From NCBI GenBank assembly GCA_002633005.1, contig NMRA01000972.1:56992-82900 (forward strand): 25,909 nucleotides of DNA, written 5' to 3'. The notes under the pieces were generated by a model. It was not told the DNA's origin. It worked only from the letters and a program-made list of their open reading frames with translations, and ran no database searches. Source of the DNA: Phoronis australis. Taxonomy: Eukaryota > Phoronida > Phoronidae. Shown here one piece after another: positions 12,101 through 21,335 of this stretch (the stretch's first letter is position 1; each line of letters starts with the position of its first letter). A program made the translations under genes and the position numbers.

Positions 12101-12887
12101 CGACGGTCTGTGACTTTGTGTTCACGAACATAGCAAGTTTTGGAAAAAGATGAATCTTCACCAAAATTCATTAATTTGATCAATGATTTTATGTTCACTG
12201 TTTCGATCTTGTGCACCAACTCATTGCCTATTATCCATGCTTAACTAGTTTCTTGATATCAGTCTCTCGGGCGCGTGATGTGTATACAATGAACTGTTGG
12301 CCTACTTACTGCTCACTCCGCCTGTGACCTACTTTGACTCGAGGCACATGAAACCCCACGTACAAAATTATAACGTTTTAGTTATACTTAAGTTAAGCAA
12401 GCACTGCAAATTCAAGTGATCTTGCGAGTGAATGTTGAAATCACGATCAAGAAGTCATGTATAGGTTATATCGACCAAAACAGGTTTTACCGAATATCAA
12501 GTGACGTTTTTCACTTCTTTCAGCTTTGCCAAATTGACTTGATCTGAGCTTACGAACACGAATTATCGGAAGTGGCTCGGTGGATTTCACTGGTACTTTC
12601 CACTCTCAATATTTATTTAACAGTCTCAAAAATGCTGTTAGGACTTTTGAAGTCCTAGTTTTATTGCACTGTATACGACGAATACGACTGCTGTTTTTTA
12701 CAAAAACGACTTACGCTTTGCGAGATAACTTGGCGTAGAAACCAAACTCATAAACGAGTAACAGAAAATTCCTTATAGCGTTGTGGTTTCAAGCTGCTGA
12801 CCTACTTCCTGATCTAAGCTACTGTATATCTTCTTAAAAAATTGCATCCATCTAAGCGCGGTATATGTCCACATGTCTTCAACTTAC
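9158..12887 (-). other. Intron 5 of the cysteine-rich gene
   Basis: This 3.7-kb intron contains no exon I can support. Its donor next to exon 5 is AAAC|GTAAGTT. A short GT microsatellite lies at about 10566-10592. The minus-strand open frame 10617-10871 ends near a possible donor (CAG|GTAAAC), but it has no acceptor partner or recognisable domain. The rest is AT-rich and featureless. Confidence 0.5.
10566..10592. repeat. GT dinucleotide microsatellite
   Basis: An interrupted run of GT units with TTT and GC interruptions, intronic. Confidence 0.75.
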
Positions 12888-13019
12888 GTTTTCCACATGT
12901 TCTGCCATCAAAGTCTGCCACCTCTCCAGCTGTTTTACACGCACATTTATTGCCAGAACAATGGGCGCCAGAGATGCCACCACAGTCAGCGTCCTGAATA
13001 CACGTGTCTCCAATCGTTA
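12888..13019 (-). CDS. Exon 5: six-cysteine EB-like module
   Basis: This minus-strand exon of 132 bases encodes 43 whole residues. The acceptor is TTCTCTTCAG and the donor is AAAC|GTAAGTT. It is phase 1 at both ends and joins exon 4 with a split Leu codon. It opens TIGDTC and has cysteines at residues 6, 12, 20, 25, 27 and 41, including a CAC pair. A complete compact module with this order and size fits EB-type extracellular cysteine modules, which are assumed to form three disulfides. It is the cleanest template for the family in this gene and is closest to exon 7. Apart from the module type, nothing identifies a ligand or function. Confidence 0.85.
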
Positions 13020-13083
13020 CTGAAGAGAATGGAGAGAAAAGAACGATTAAACATTTAATAAGCTTTAAAAAGTAATAAAAATA

Positions 13084-13122
13084 CTGCTGCTAATGCTACT
13101 GCTGTTGCTGCTGCTGCTACAA
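13084..13122. repeat. CTG/TGC trinucleotide microsatellite
   Basis: An imperfect CTG-type tract with CTA, ATG and TTG interruptions, about 65 bases upstream (on the minus strand) of the exon 5 acceptor. It is intronic, so it does not encode a homopolymer in this gene. Confidence 0.8.
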
Positions 13123-13302
13123 CTACTATCAATTATTTGAATAAACGGCAACATGACCTCTTCGGGTATATAACGTTGGCCAGATCATTGTCATCCTGGG
13201 GTAACCTATTGAGCACCTTCGACTCAGTAGGTGTCCGTTCCGTGAACGCAATACATTTTCGAAAACGCAAATGTTCTCAGGATATAACCATCAAAAGCAA
13301 GG

Positions 13303-13337
13303 GTCGTGATTACACTCGCGTCTACGGAACTCAACCC
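13303..13337. repeat. Dispersed repeat family, copy C
   Basis: The CGTGATTACACTCGCGTCTACGGAACTC stretch matches copies A and B across the CGTGATT...TCTACGGAACTC core. Only part of the unit is recognisable here. Confidence 0.45.
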
Positions 13338-13540
13338 ACATTTATGAAGTAAATTGTACGAATCCATTGCTAGGATGGGCAGTCACCGAGTGTGCATCAT
13401 TTACTTCATCTGTGCTCATACCTACCGCGAGCACCGGAAATGCCCAGCCGACAGGCTCGGAATTTTGCGGGGAGAATTTAGCACTGTCATCATCGTTTGC
13501 CAGAATTTATGCCAATATCAATAGAGAACACAAAACAGGA

Positions 13541-13715
13541 ATCGTAGTGTATTACATCTACGTGCGTCTATGTCCCATTATGCAGTAAGTTACGTACGTA
13601 GAAGCTGCATTGAACACTAAAAATGTGGTGTACTGTGTCTACGTGTACCTACTCCACACTACGACACTAAGAATGACGCATTGTGCGTAATGTGTACACA
13701 GCTTGCATTGAAAAG
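13541..13715. repeat. Diverged direct duplication
   Basis: GTAGTGTATTACATCTACGTGCG at 13544 and GTGGTGTACTGTGTCTACGTGTA at 13625 are similar and offset by 81 bases. AGCTGCATTGAA and GCTTGCATTGAA follow each at matching places with an indel. It is probably an old tandem duplication. Confidence 0.4.
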
Positions 13716-14212
13716 ATCATGGTGCATACAGGGACTTCAAACAATTCCTCATGAGTAAACATGCGGCAAAACTTGACGTGTTCTCTCATGCAAACGACAC
13801 ATCGTATTTACTTAAAAAAATCAAGAGAATTTCGACCCCTTGTTTTGCGGGGTGGTCCGTCCTCCCTCGTCCGAGAGCACTCTCATAAATAGAGTACTTC
13901 CCTCATTAATATACATCCTTTTCCTACAAGTCAGTTCTTTTCACATGTTCCGTGCGCGCAAGCTAAGGCATTGAGTTTACAGACTGTAACCCGAATCTTT
14001 GCCAGTCTCAAAAATAAATACAGTATGCGTTCAAGGATTTTCTCTCACATGGTGTGGCTAAGGAAACAAACTTGAAACTTTTATCTTACGTCTTACGAGT
14101 AGCATTTCCGGGCTACAATGATACATACGAATAGTCGAAACCATCTATTTGACCAGCACTGGCTTCTGATATCAATGAAATCAATACCAGAATAAATATG
14201 CTAGAAACTTAC

Positions 14213-14563
14213 ACGAAGAACAAAATGGAACCTGTTTCCCTTGATTAGGCTGGTCGAAGTAATTCCACAGAGTCGTCCGCTGTCCTTGTGGACATGCGCA
14301 AGACTGCGGATTGTAGTCCAGGATGCTGTTAGGGGTATAAGTGGAAAGTTGTTGTAGACTGGAGCTTCTACAAGTGGAAGCATCCCCTGATCTCATTTCG
14401 CTAGGATAGACATCACCTTCGGCCAAGCACATCTCTCCATTGAAGCGGCTGGTGTAGGTGTCGTCACACTCACATAGCTTAGTTTTGGTGTTGCAGAAAG
14501 AGTTTGCCGGTCCGCACACTCCGTCAGCGCCATCTGTAGAGCACTTCTGGCCAATTCTGTTCT
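14213..14563 (-). CDS. Exon 4: large ten-cysteine exon, module plus spacer
   Basis: This minus-strand exon of 351 bases encodes 116 whole residues and is the largest coding block found. The acceptor is AAACCTAG and the donor is TTCGT|GTAAGTTTC; both ends are phase 1. Residues 1-45 form one module with cysteines at 7, 16, 23, 30, 32 and 45 (CEC pair, IGQKC opening). Residues 46-116 are different: a Ser/Thr/Gln/Tyr-rich spacer with cysteines at 64, 88, 90 and 114, a CAC pair and a PQGQR stretch. The second half may be a further degenerate module with a long insert. The exon joins exon 3 with a split Gln codon. No transmembrane segment is present. The family beyond EB/EGF-like cysteine modules is not recognised. 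Confidence 0.85.
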
Positions 14564-15638
14564 CTAGGTTTGAAACAAGGAATGACATCATTACATGTAA
14601 TGGATTCTTTAGATTTTTTAAGTCTACGGATTTCTACCGAGCATCGCTACCAACACACCAACCATTTCATTCTTGTTCACAAGGTGAGCCCGGCAACAAC
14701 TGCCCTGCAAACTAACACAATACACTTTCGAACGTCTGACAGCAATACCCGTTTAAACGTTTGGCAACTTGATTACCCTAAAAATATACATTTATTATTG
14801 AAAACTGAATTGATAAACACGTCAAAAGACCTTTTATATACATTGATTAAATTAGCTTGTGCAACAAATATCTAGTAATGTATACTGTAAAGTCATTCGG
14901 AAATTGACGACTATTGTATGGAAGAGCTCTTGTACTGCACCAAAGTCCTGTTCATGTAACCTTGCTGTAGAAAGAAGAAAGCCTAGAGAATACTATTTTT
15001 GAGTGTGTACCAATCTATTATTAACTTGGTCACGTGACTATGTCTCTTTAATGAAATTTACCGAAAACGAAAGGTACATTTATAGCACAACTATTGTATT
15101 AATAAAGAAGCTAAATTTCAATTCTAATAAATGTTCAAGACAGTTTTCTAAAATTCCATTTCGTTTTCATTTTTTGCAACTTTTATTTTTTCGAAAAAAT
15201 AACGTAACCGTCCTACATTGTTTAAAGAGGAAGCAAAGTTTTGGAGAGCAGTTCTTAAAACATGATACAGTGGGTAAGTTTCATGTAAATCCGATCAATC
15301 CTTTCTGAGAAATGAAGCTCCGGGAAACTCGAGTACAGAACACTCTGCAGTGTCTTTTTTCTTGTAAAGTGAGCAGGTGTTAAATTACCCATCTGGTACC
15401 CCCTAGTACCCCACTGTTGTAGACCAACTCCATTTTACATCTGCACTTGAGCAAGAATGATTGATTATTGGAACAAGTTGATTTCGGTGCAGTTTAAACG
15501 ATGCATTTGAAAGTAATCTTTTAAGAATTGATGTCATGTCGAATTTTTTCTATCGTTCCAGGGGCAACGACAAAATTATCATCTCTGATACTGAAACCGC
15601 AAACCGAAAGTGCACCACTGATTACGAAAGATACTTAC
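14564..15638 (-). other. Intron 3 of the cysteine-rich gene
   Basis: A stretch at about 15268-15315 (AAGTTTCATGTAAATCC followed by TGAGAAATGAAGCTCC) resembles the end of a widespread invertebrate repeat type, but no boundaries could be set. Plus-strand open frames at 14458-14875 overlap exon 4 antisense or intronic AT-rich DNA and are not supported. Confidence 0.45.
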
Positions 15639-15794
15639 GTGGAACACAAGTGAATTTCTTAACGGAACCCATGAAGCGCGATACATAGCCTCTTGGGCAT
15701 GCGCACATGCCCCACTCGCAGCCGCTTTTGATGCATTCCAACGAGCCGAGATCATCGCAGTCGTCGTTGACTTTACAGTATTTCATCGACAAAG
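15639..15794 (-). CDS. Exon 3: first seven-cysteine module
   Basis: This minus-strand exon of 156 bases encodes 51 whole residues. The acceptor is GTTGTTACAG and the donor is CCAC|GTAAGTATC. It enters in phase 1 from the signal-peptide exon, where the split codon becomes Ala, so the mature protein should begin near ALSMKYC. Cysteines lie at exon residues 6, 12, 20, 25, 30, 32 and 49. The CACPRGY stretch after the CxC is typical of EB/EGF-like modules. An open frame with an internal ATG (MKYC) continues past the exon on both sides, but the strong splice sites and matching phases favour the spliced form. This is the first extracellular module after the leader. Confidence 0.85.
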
Positions 15795-16125
15795 CTGTAA
15801 CAACATTTAATAAAGAGTGTATTAGAAACATCGTGTGAATTGGCAGAGGCAATTTTGAAATGGTATCGGAGCTTCAGATTGACGTACTTTTTACTTATCA
15901 CAGCAGGACCATTGACATCATTTCTACTTGGCGTGGGAGACACTGGCCGTACAAAAACAACCGAAACGTTGTTAGTTTTGTTTGAATTAGGCCACTTCTG
16001 AGATATTATTTTCCAAAGTAAGTCCAATTAAATGATACTAGTCACATGGTAAATATTTTTATGTGAGCAAATTGACCCATTTTATCTTACACCCTCTTTT
16101 TCTTCAGTTCCCACTGGTTAAAAAG

Positions 16126-16622
16126 GCCTTTAACGTCGACGCGTCAATAGTTTGGGGAGTTGAGGTCAGTATGAACGGTTAACTCCGGTCCTGGATCGCA
16201 ATTAACAGCTCCAGTTAACATTCCAGTTAACAGGTGGATTTAACAGCGCAGCGTCGACGCTGCAGTGCAGTATGAACGGTTAACATCGGTCCAATCGAAG
16301 TTATCGCCAGGTGCCACTGTTATGGTCAACAGTTACAGGATAGTGTCGTCACTAATAGCTGCTTATATTTTGCTCTAATAATAAACAATGGATTTAAAAA
16401 TAACTTTAATTTCAATTAGCACTTGTAAATGTTCCCAAATTGTCACATTGAAAAAAGTCTTAGCATGCAGCGCTACCTTTCGATAACTTCGATGGCGACA
16501 GTATCGCCTACCGTTTACTTCGATGTTCATTTTAAGTTAAAACTACCGAAGCCAGTATGAACGGTCCAGTTTACGTCGACGCTCCGCTCAGACAGGGGTT
16601 AAGTCAAGATGAAAGGGCCTAC
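16126..16622. mobile_element. Palindrome-rich MITE-like element
   Basis: The roughly 495-base block has weakly matching ends, AGGCCTTT on the left and AGGCCCTTT as reverse complement on the right. Inside are three direct copies of CAGTATGAACGGT (16167, 16268, 16553), the first two extended to ...TTAAC. There is a perfect 16-base palindrome GCAGCGTCGACGCTGC (16248-16263). TCGAAGTTATCG (16295-16306) has its exact reverse complement at 16481-16492. CGTCGACG recurs near both ends, and AGTTAAC motifs cluster at 16200-16245. There is no coding capacity. It is most simply a non-autonomous DNA element. The exact ends and target duplication are uncertain. Confidence 0.6.
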
Positions 16623-17235
16623 AGACTAATTCCTTTGTGTTGGACTTCATTTCGCCTATTCCCAGGCTTCTTATTGGTCTATCTAATCACATTCTACGAA
16701 TTTGGTAAGCCCCCAGCGCTTATAGGCTGATGATTGTAACGTCATTTGTTTACGTTCTAACATGTGCACATATTTTATCGTTGGCATATAATTGGATCAT
16801 GAGACATTTTTTCTAGGGATAAACTCGACATTAACATCATGTCTTTGTCACTTTGGAGTTTTTCTTTCGTTATTGTGTGGTGATAAACTGGGAGCAATCT
16901 ATTCAAAATCATTCCTGTTACAACAGACTCTGTCGTACTCCTCTGGTCATTACAGGTTACTACACGATACTATCAGTCCTACCTTAAGCCTATCACTTTC
17001 GTGATCGTTGGTTGGGGGGTATCAATAATGGTTTTAGGCCCACAGGTGTGTTGAAATTATTTGTGGAACACGCAAATATGGCCGAGTCAGAGGGGCTGAA
17101 ATTTCATGATTTCAATGCAAGTTCATAAGTACACATATGTAAATGAAGGAGGCTTAATCGTAAATAATGTCCATTTTTGGCCACAATATGAGAATTAAGC
17201 TGACGATCAAGGTTTTATAAAATTCAAAAGCTATT

Positions 17236-17426
17236 TTTATTACAAGTACTCGACGTTTCACAACTTAGACCAACCCCGTCTCAAAAGAATGTTGTCATCA
17301 TATGACATCCAGATATTGTCATAGTCTTTGTAATGTTCCCGCCATATGTTTTGTATATTGTGTGTGTTCATTCTCTTGATAATACAGCTCAGTGGAAGTT
17401 GTGAAACGTCGAGTACTTGTAATAAA
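17236..17426. mobile_element. 191-bp unit with perfect 31-bp inverted ends
   Basis: The arm at 17236-17266 is the exact reverse complement of 17396-17426, including GAAACGTCGAGTACTTG read outward on each strand. On the plus strand the right arm is preceded by TTGATAAT and a possible 6-bp stem (ACAGCT 17384-17389 with AGTTGT 17397-17402, one G-T pair), then GAAAC and GTC. That order resembles a hammerhead ribozyme core (CUGAUGA, stem II, GAAA). On the minus strand the other arm is preceded by ATGATG and an ACAAC/GTTGT stem, then GAAAC and GTC. Hammerhead motifs near terminal repeats are known in Penelope-like retroelements, so a terminal-repeat remnant is plausible. Both cores are imperfect. 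Confidence 0.6.
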
Positions 17427-18788
17427 GAAAGAGTTTTATGGGACCTTAATCGTCAATTTCATCATTAATTTTACGGTACATTGGTTGCCGTTGTTCTATT
17501 ACGATATTATCCAATGAACAACTCCGTTCAATATACTTTACATCTAAATATATCACGTCGACAGTCACTGCGTTGGGAAAAAAGTGAGCACAACGTTTAC
17601 ACAAGTTTGAAGTCAGAAAAAAGATAAGTAGAATTGCCGCCCAAAAAACAAACAGCTTAAAGTGTGTGTAACTGAGATTATTATGATCCACCATCGAATA
17701 TTAATCAGATTATAGCAACACTGCCATGGACTGTGTCATTATGTTGATGACAAAGTCAAACTCATTTTTTATGACACGTGGCCTGATATGTGAGTACTTC
17801 GGTTTTGGAATTGATTAGGCTGTTCACCCTGGGGTTTCAGATGAAACTTCATTAGTACTCTCGCGGAAAAAGTTGAGACCCTTTTCGTAATACTTGATTG
17901 GTACATGTAGTTTAAAATTCTGATAGATTTTTGCCAATAAAAGTCAAGTATAGTATTGCAAGATACGTTTTTCGATTATTCCTTGTGGATCATCCGATTG
18001 TATAGTGACCTACATACAATATCCGTTAAATGCAATCTAGCAAAATACCGTTTTTCGTTTTAGATCACTCCCGTCAAGGTCTCCGGACACAACTCATAAC
18101 CTCAGTCTTTTCATAGCTTCGAATTTAGCCACAGAGATATTTCATAACTGCGCATGTACAAACTTCATAATCAGCAATAAGGTAAAAAATCATGTTCCCT
18201 AGGAAACCTGGAAAATCATTCGCGACGTTATTCTAGATAATTAGTGTTCCTCATAAAGTGCTTCCTCAACAATGGATTAAATTTGAATTAAGAACACGTC
18301 TATAAAACCGCGTCCCGCCCTAGAAGCGAACCGTTGATTTATGCCAGTCACCGATGTACAATTGGTCTCAACCTTTTCATTATATATTCAAGATTCGAAC
18401 TGATTTTTGGGTTTGCTAAGCGCCATAAAATGACACGTCTTGACAAACGAACCTGTTCGCAACAATTCGTTTGAAGCACTGGACTGGAGTACGGAACAAT
18501 TAATACCGATTTCATAACAATAGTGTTCTGAATCAAAAGTTGATTTTTATTTAATTCTATGTCTATTATCAGAAGGGTAGTGTCACATGACTTGATTGAG
18601 GTTCGCACACTCACAGATATGAAAAATCTCCTATGCAAAATTTGAAACAATGATAGTACAAGAGATGTTCCGAATGCACTTTGGTAAGCTCTGCGGTATT
18701 AGCCGAATAAACTAAGGAATCGTATACACTGCGCATAGGATAAGAAGCAGGCTTGTGCAAAATTAGAAAAGGTAACCTCTTCTCTTAC

Positions 18789-18831
18789 CGACATTGACAA
18801 GACTTGCCGCCACCAACAGGAGAAAAGTGTA
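18789..18831 (-). CDS. Exon 2: signal-peptide exon
   Basis: This minus-strand exon of 43 bases follows a very strong acceptor (a T-rich tract then CAG at 18834-18832) and ends at G|GTAAGAGA. It encodes YTFLLLVAASLVNV and one extra base, so it is phase 0 at the start and phase 1 at the end. Joined to ATG upstream and to exon 3 downstream, it gives a short hydrophobic leader with small residues (VNVALS) before the first cysteine module. That is the right place for a signal peptidase site. The frame also stays open upstream without an ATG, so the start must come from another exon. The exon is short, so the call rests on splice sites, phase and hydrophobicity. Confidence 0.68.
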
Positions 18832-18984
18832 CTGAAAAAGAAAAACATTCAAGTACAGTATTACACCTCTTTTCTCACCTATGTAGCAATATCAAACACA
18901 ACGTCTTGATGTATTTGACTACACTGTAAAGTGCAGGGCACTTTCGTCAAGCTACACTTTGCTGTAGGTCTATCAAACTATTTC

Positions 18985-19195
18985 AGGGCCCTGTTTCTCG
19001 AAAAGTGTATACCCAAAAGTTGATTTTTTGTCTTTTGACTTTGGCTTTTAGTCTGCTCCCGTACTTCTGTATTTTGGCTTCCAATTGTAGACAGTCTTTT
19101 CAACTTTTAGACTAAACCTGATTTCATGACACAGTCTAATCCACCCGTAGACTGAGTTTTTGCCAAGACAATAGACTGGTCAAGAAACTGCCCCA
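18985..19195. mobile_element. Probable MITE with imperfect inverted ends
   Basis: AGGGCCCTGTTTCTCGA on the left pairs imperfectly with GGGGCAGTTTCTTGA read on the opposite strand from the right. Internal TAGTCTGCTCC and CAGTCTACGGG stretches mirror each other weakly. GGCCCTGTTTC(A/T)CGAA-type ends are common in small invertebrate inverted-repeat elements. The element is non-coding and diverged. Confidence 0.4.
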
Positions 19196-19569
19196 GAAAT
19201 CAGGAGTGAAACCCTGTATCAGCTTCCGGTACTGTCAGGTCATGATTTCATAGCTTTGTAGTGGTTCATGTTTGGTAATGGTAGAACTACGGTCTTACTA
19301 GTAAAATTGCTTAAGTTTATTCGTCTATTTACACGAACAGCCATTGAGCCCTGAGCTGTATGAGAACATTTCTTGAGTACTTTCACTGGAAATTTATTTT
19401 CTTCTTGTATTACTGAATAAAGTATTTCTAGTTCATTAAGAAAAAATCCACGTTTGAAGTTGCATATTTTTACATGGATTTAAAGGAGAATGCCACCCGA
19501 TTTAATTAATCTTTTTTATCATTTTAATCGGTCTATATCCACATCGCCTCTTATACGGTCGACCTCACC

Positions 19570-19950
19570 TTGCCGAGAGGTGTCGCGACGCAGCGACGTC
19601 AGGGGTTCGTCTGCAGAGTGAATGCCGCTTTATTGCGATGCATCGTTCCCGCTTGTACGAACTATGAAGCTGCGAAGAATGCGGGTATATCGTTTTTCCG
19701 ACTTCCTCGAGAGCCCGAAATGATTAGGAAATGGCTCGCGGTAGTGAAGATTGAAAGGTATGCGTTTAATAGCAAGTATGAGGCCGTGAAACTTCTCCGT
19801 GTCTTTGGCTGGCATTTCGCCGACAGTGATTTCTCTGAAAAATTTCAGCTCACCAAAGAACTATCCATACGTTCCGTTGCCTGTTCATGTTCACCGCGCC
19901 CCTCTAGTATCAGAGTATTCCGGTTCAAACTGATAGTCTGTAAAACCTAA
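19570..19950 (+). pseudogene. Degraded THAP zinc-finger fragment
   Basis: The frame contains CIVPACTNYEAAK, then GISFFRLP, KW and RVFGWHFADSDF, which follow the THAP layout C-x4-C, the FFRxP region, a conserved Trp, and C-x2-H-F. The zinc ligands would be Cys24, Cys29, position 79 and His82. Position 79 is Phe (TTT) where the family has Cys (TGT), a single-base loss of a ligand. The frame has no ATG before the domain and after residue 88 runs into unrelated sequence and a stop. It probably encoded the DNA-binding end of the transposase of the surrounding TTAA element. A domesticated host THAP gene is less likely given the missing ligand and start. Confidence 0.65.
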
Positions 19951-20532
19951 AGATCCGACCCGTGAAGTCTTAGTCGGATGAGCTCTCTACTAAGTCTGTA
20001 TTGGCGCCGAGCGAGTTGCCATATAGACGTTTATTATTCTGCGTTCTGTTTCAAAATGAATTATTCTCATCCTAAAAAAATCCTTAGATACAATCTGTAA
20101 TGCCTTGGAGTGCTCGTGAGTGCAAATGCTTTGAGAAGCCAGCAATGAATAAATTACTTTGTTACCGGCTTTTGATGCCAGCAACTAAGGTATTTGACCT
20201 GGCACCGAGGCCCTGTGAGCGCATGCCAATTCAGTGTTTGCTGGCAGAAAGCTGTTGTGAAACAATTACTTGATTTTATATGCTATTGGTACGTGTTAGG
20301 GGAATCTTTATTTAGAAATACAAATACATTATTCAAATCATTGTTACTCTACAACATTTGCCCTGACGGTCTGTGGAAGGGGAACCCGACTTCGCAGCCC
20401 ACTACAAGTAATTAGATTTTCAGTTTCGTGGCTAATTCACATAAATAATTACGTGCACATTGTTTCTTTGGCTCACTATCATAGTCTTTTCGTGACTGCC
20501 GTGGAGGTTTAGTTTCCAACTCAAGCTGGTTT

Positions 20533-21050
20533 ATGTTCGTTTCAGTCCCGGCGGCCGCCGCGACGGGCCTGATCGGGTTCCTAGCCACTGATCGGGATAA
20601 CAAGCGTTTTGTGTGTCTAGAACTAAAAAGTCACAAGTATAAACAAAACAGATCTAGTTTCTCCTCTCTGTATTTCACGGAAGAAAACTTCGAATTTATC
20701 TCCGAACAAACCTCAAGCTCCTGCTGCGGACCTTGGTAAATTGGCCTGCCGAACTTTATAGGCTACGGCGTATCCAAATACCAATAAATCCGTAACAGTG
20801 AAATAAAACAACATGTTTTTATAAGAACTCGGTGTATTTTAAGGGTTTTACATCGAAATTTGATGATTTATTGGTGTTAAACGATGAATTTAAGCGAAAA
20901 GCCGACACCACTAACCCTTGTTGTGAACTGCTGAACAGACTTCGTGTGAAACCAATTACGTCATTGGATAATTTCAACACCTCCGTCTGCCGTCAGATGT
21001 CATGTAACGCAACCGAACCTGCCGTTATCGAGTATAACTACTCGACCTAA
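20533..21050 (+). pseudogene. Other open frames in the transposon, unrecognised
   Basis: Two plus-strand frames, 20533-20739 and 20832-21050, fill the right part of the element. The first starts in a GC-rich island containing GCGGCCGC (about 20550-20575). The second is a soluble, Cys-containing frame ending just before the right terminus. Neither shows a DDE motif or other domain I can identify, so they may be pieces of the transposase tail or chance. Confidence 0.3.
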
Positions 21051-21100
21051 ATTGATACAAAATAGGTTGTTTTTGGGTAGCATTCTCCTTTAACTGCAAG

Positions 21101-21335
21101 TGTTCATATTTGTGGTTATATTGACAAAATACTAAAATAGTCAAAAGACAATCATTTTTTCAAGACCCAAGTTCTAATGAAATCCATAAGTGTCCAGATA
21201 TGTGGTTATATTGACAAATTACTAAAATAGTCAAGAGACAACCACCCTTTCAAGAACATAAGTCTTACGAAACCAATGGATGTTCAGATATATGCTTAAT
21301 AAATATTCACAAAAACACTAAAATCTACTTTTCCA
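21101..21335. repeat. 90-bp tandem repeat, about 2.6 copies
   Basis: Units start at 21101, 21191 and 21281, each with TGTtCAgATAT-type openings; the first two share TGTGGTTATATTGACAAA and ACTAAAATAGTCAA, and the third is more diverged. The array begins seven bases after the right TTAA of the transposon. It is unrelated to the transposon ends. Confidence 0.8.

Larger units (their letters stand above)
13020..14212 (-). other. Intron 4 of the cysteine-rich gene
   Basis: The intron contains a CTG/GCT trinucleotide tract, a copy of the dispersed repeat and a diverged direct duplication (listed separately). The plus-strand open frames 13137-13352 and 13367-13588 are not supported by splice sites or homology, and the first overlaps the repeat. 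The donor next to exon 4 is CGT|GTAAGT. Confidence 0.5.
15795..18788 (-). other. Intron 2 of the cysteine-rich gene
   Basis: This 3-kb intron carries two inverted-repeat elements (listed separately) and no further exon I can support. Its donor next to the leader exon is GTCG|GTAAGAGA. Open frames at 15773-16027, 17446-17694 and 18348-18650 on the minus strand have no domain or splice support. Confidence 0.5.
19484..21089 (+). mobile_element. TTAA DNA transposon remnant, Kolobok-like
   Basis: The 1606-base unit begins AGGAGAATGCCACCC (19484-19498) and ends with the reverse complement of AGGAGAATGCTACCC (21075-21089), 14 of 15 bases identical. TTAA flanks it on both sides (19480-19483 and 21090-21093) as a target-site duplication. 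A THAP-type zinc-finger reading frame lies just inside the left end on the plus strand. TTAA duplications, A/G-rich short termini and THAP-bearing transposases are the known signature of Kolobok elements; piggyBac also uses TTAA but lacks a THAP domain. The unit is too short for a full transposase and the frames are broken, so it is a non-autonomous or decayed copy inserted in intron 1. Confidence 0.75.
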
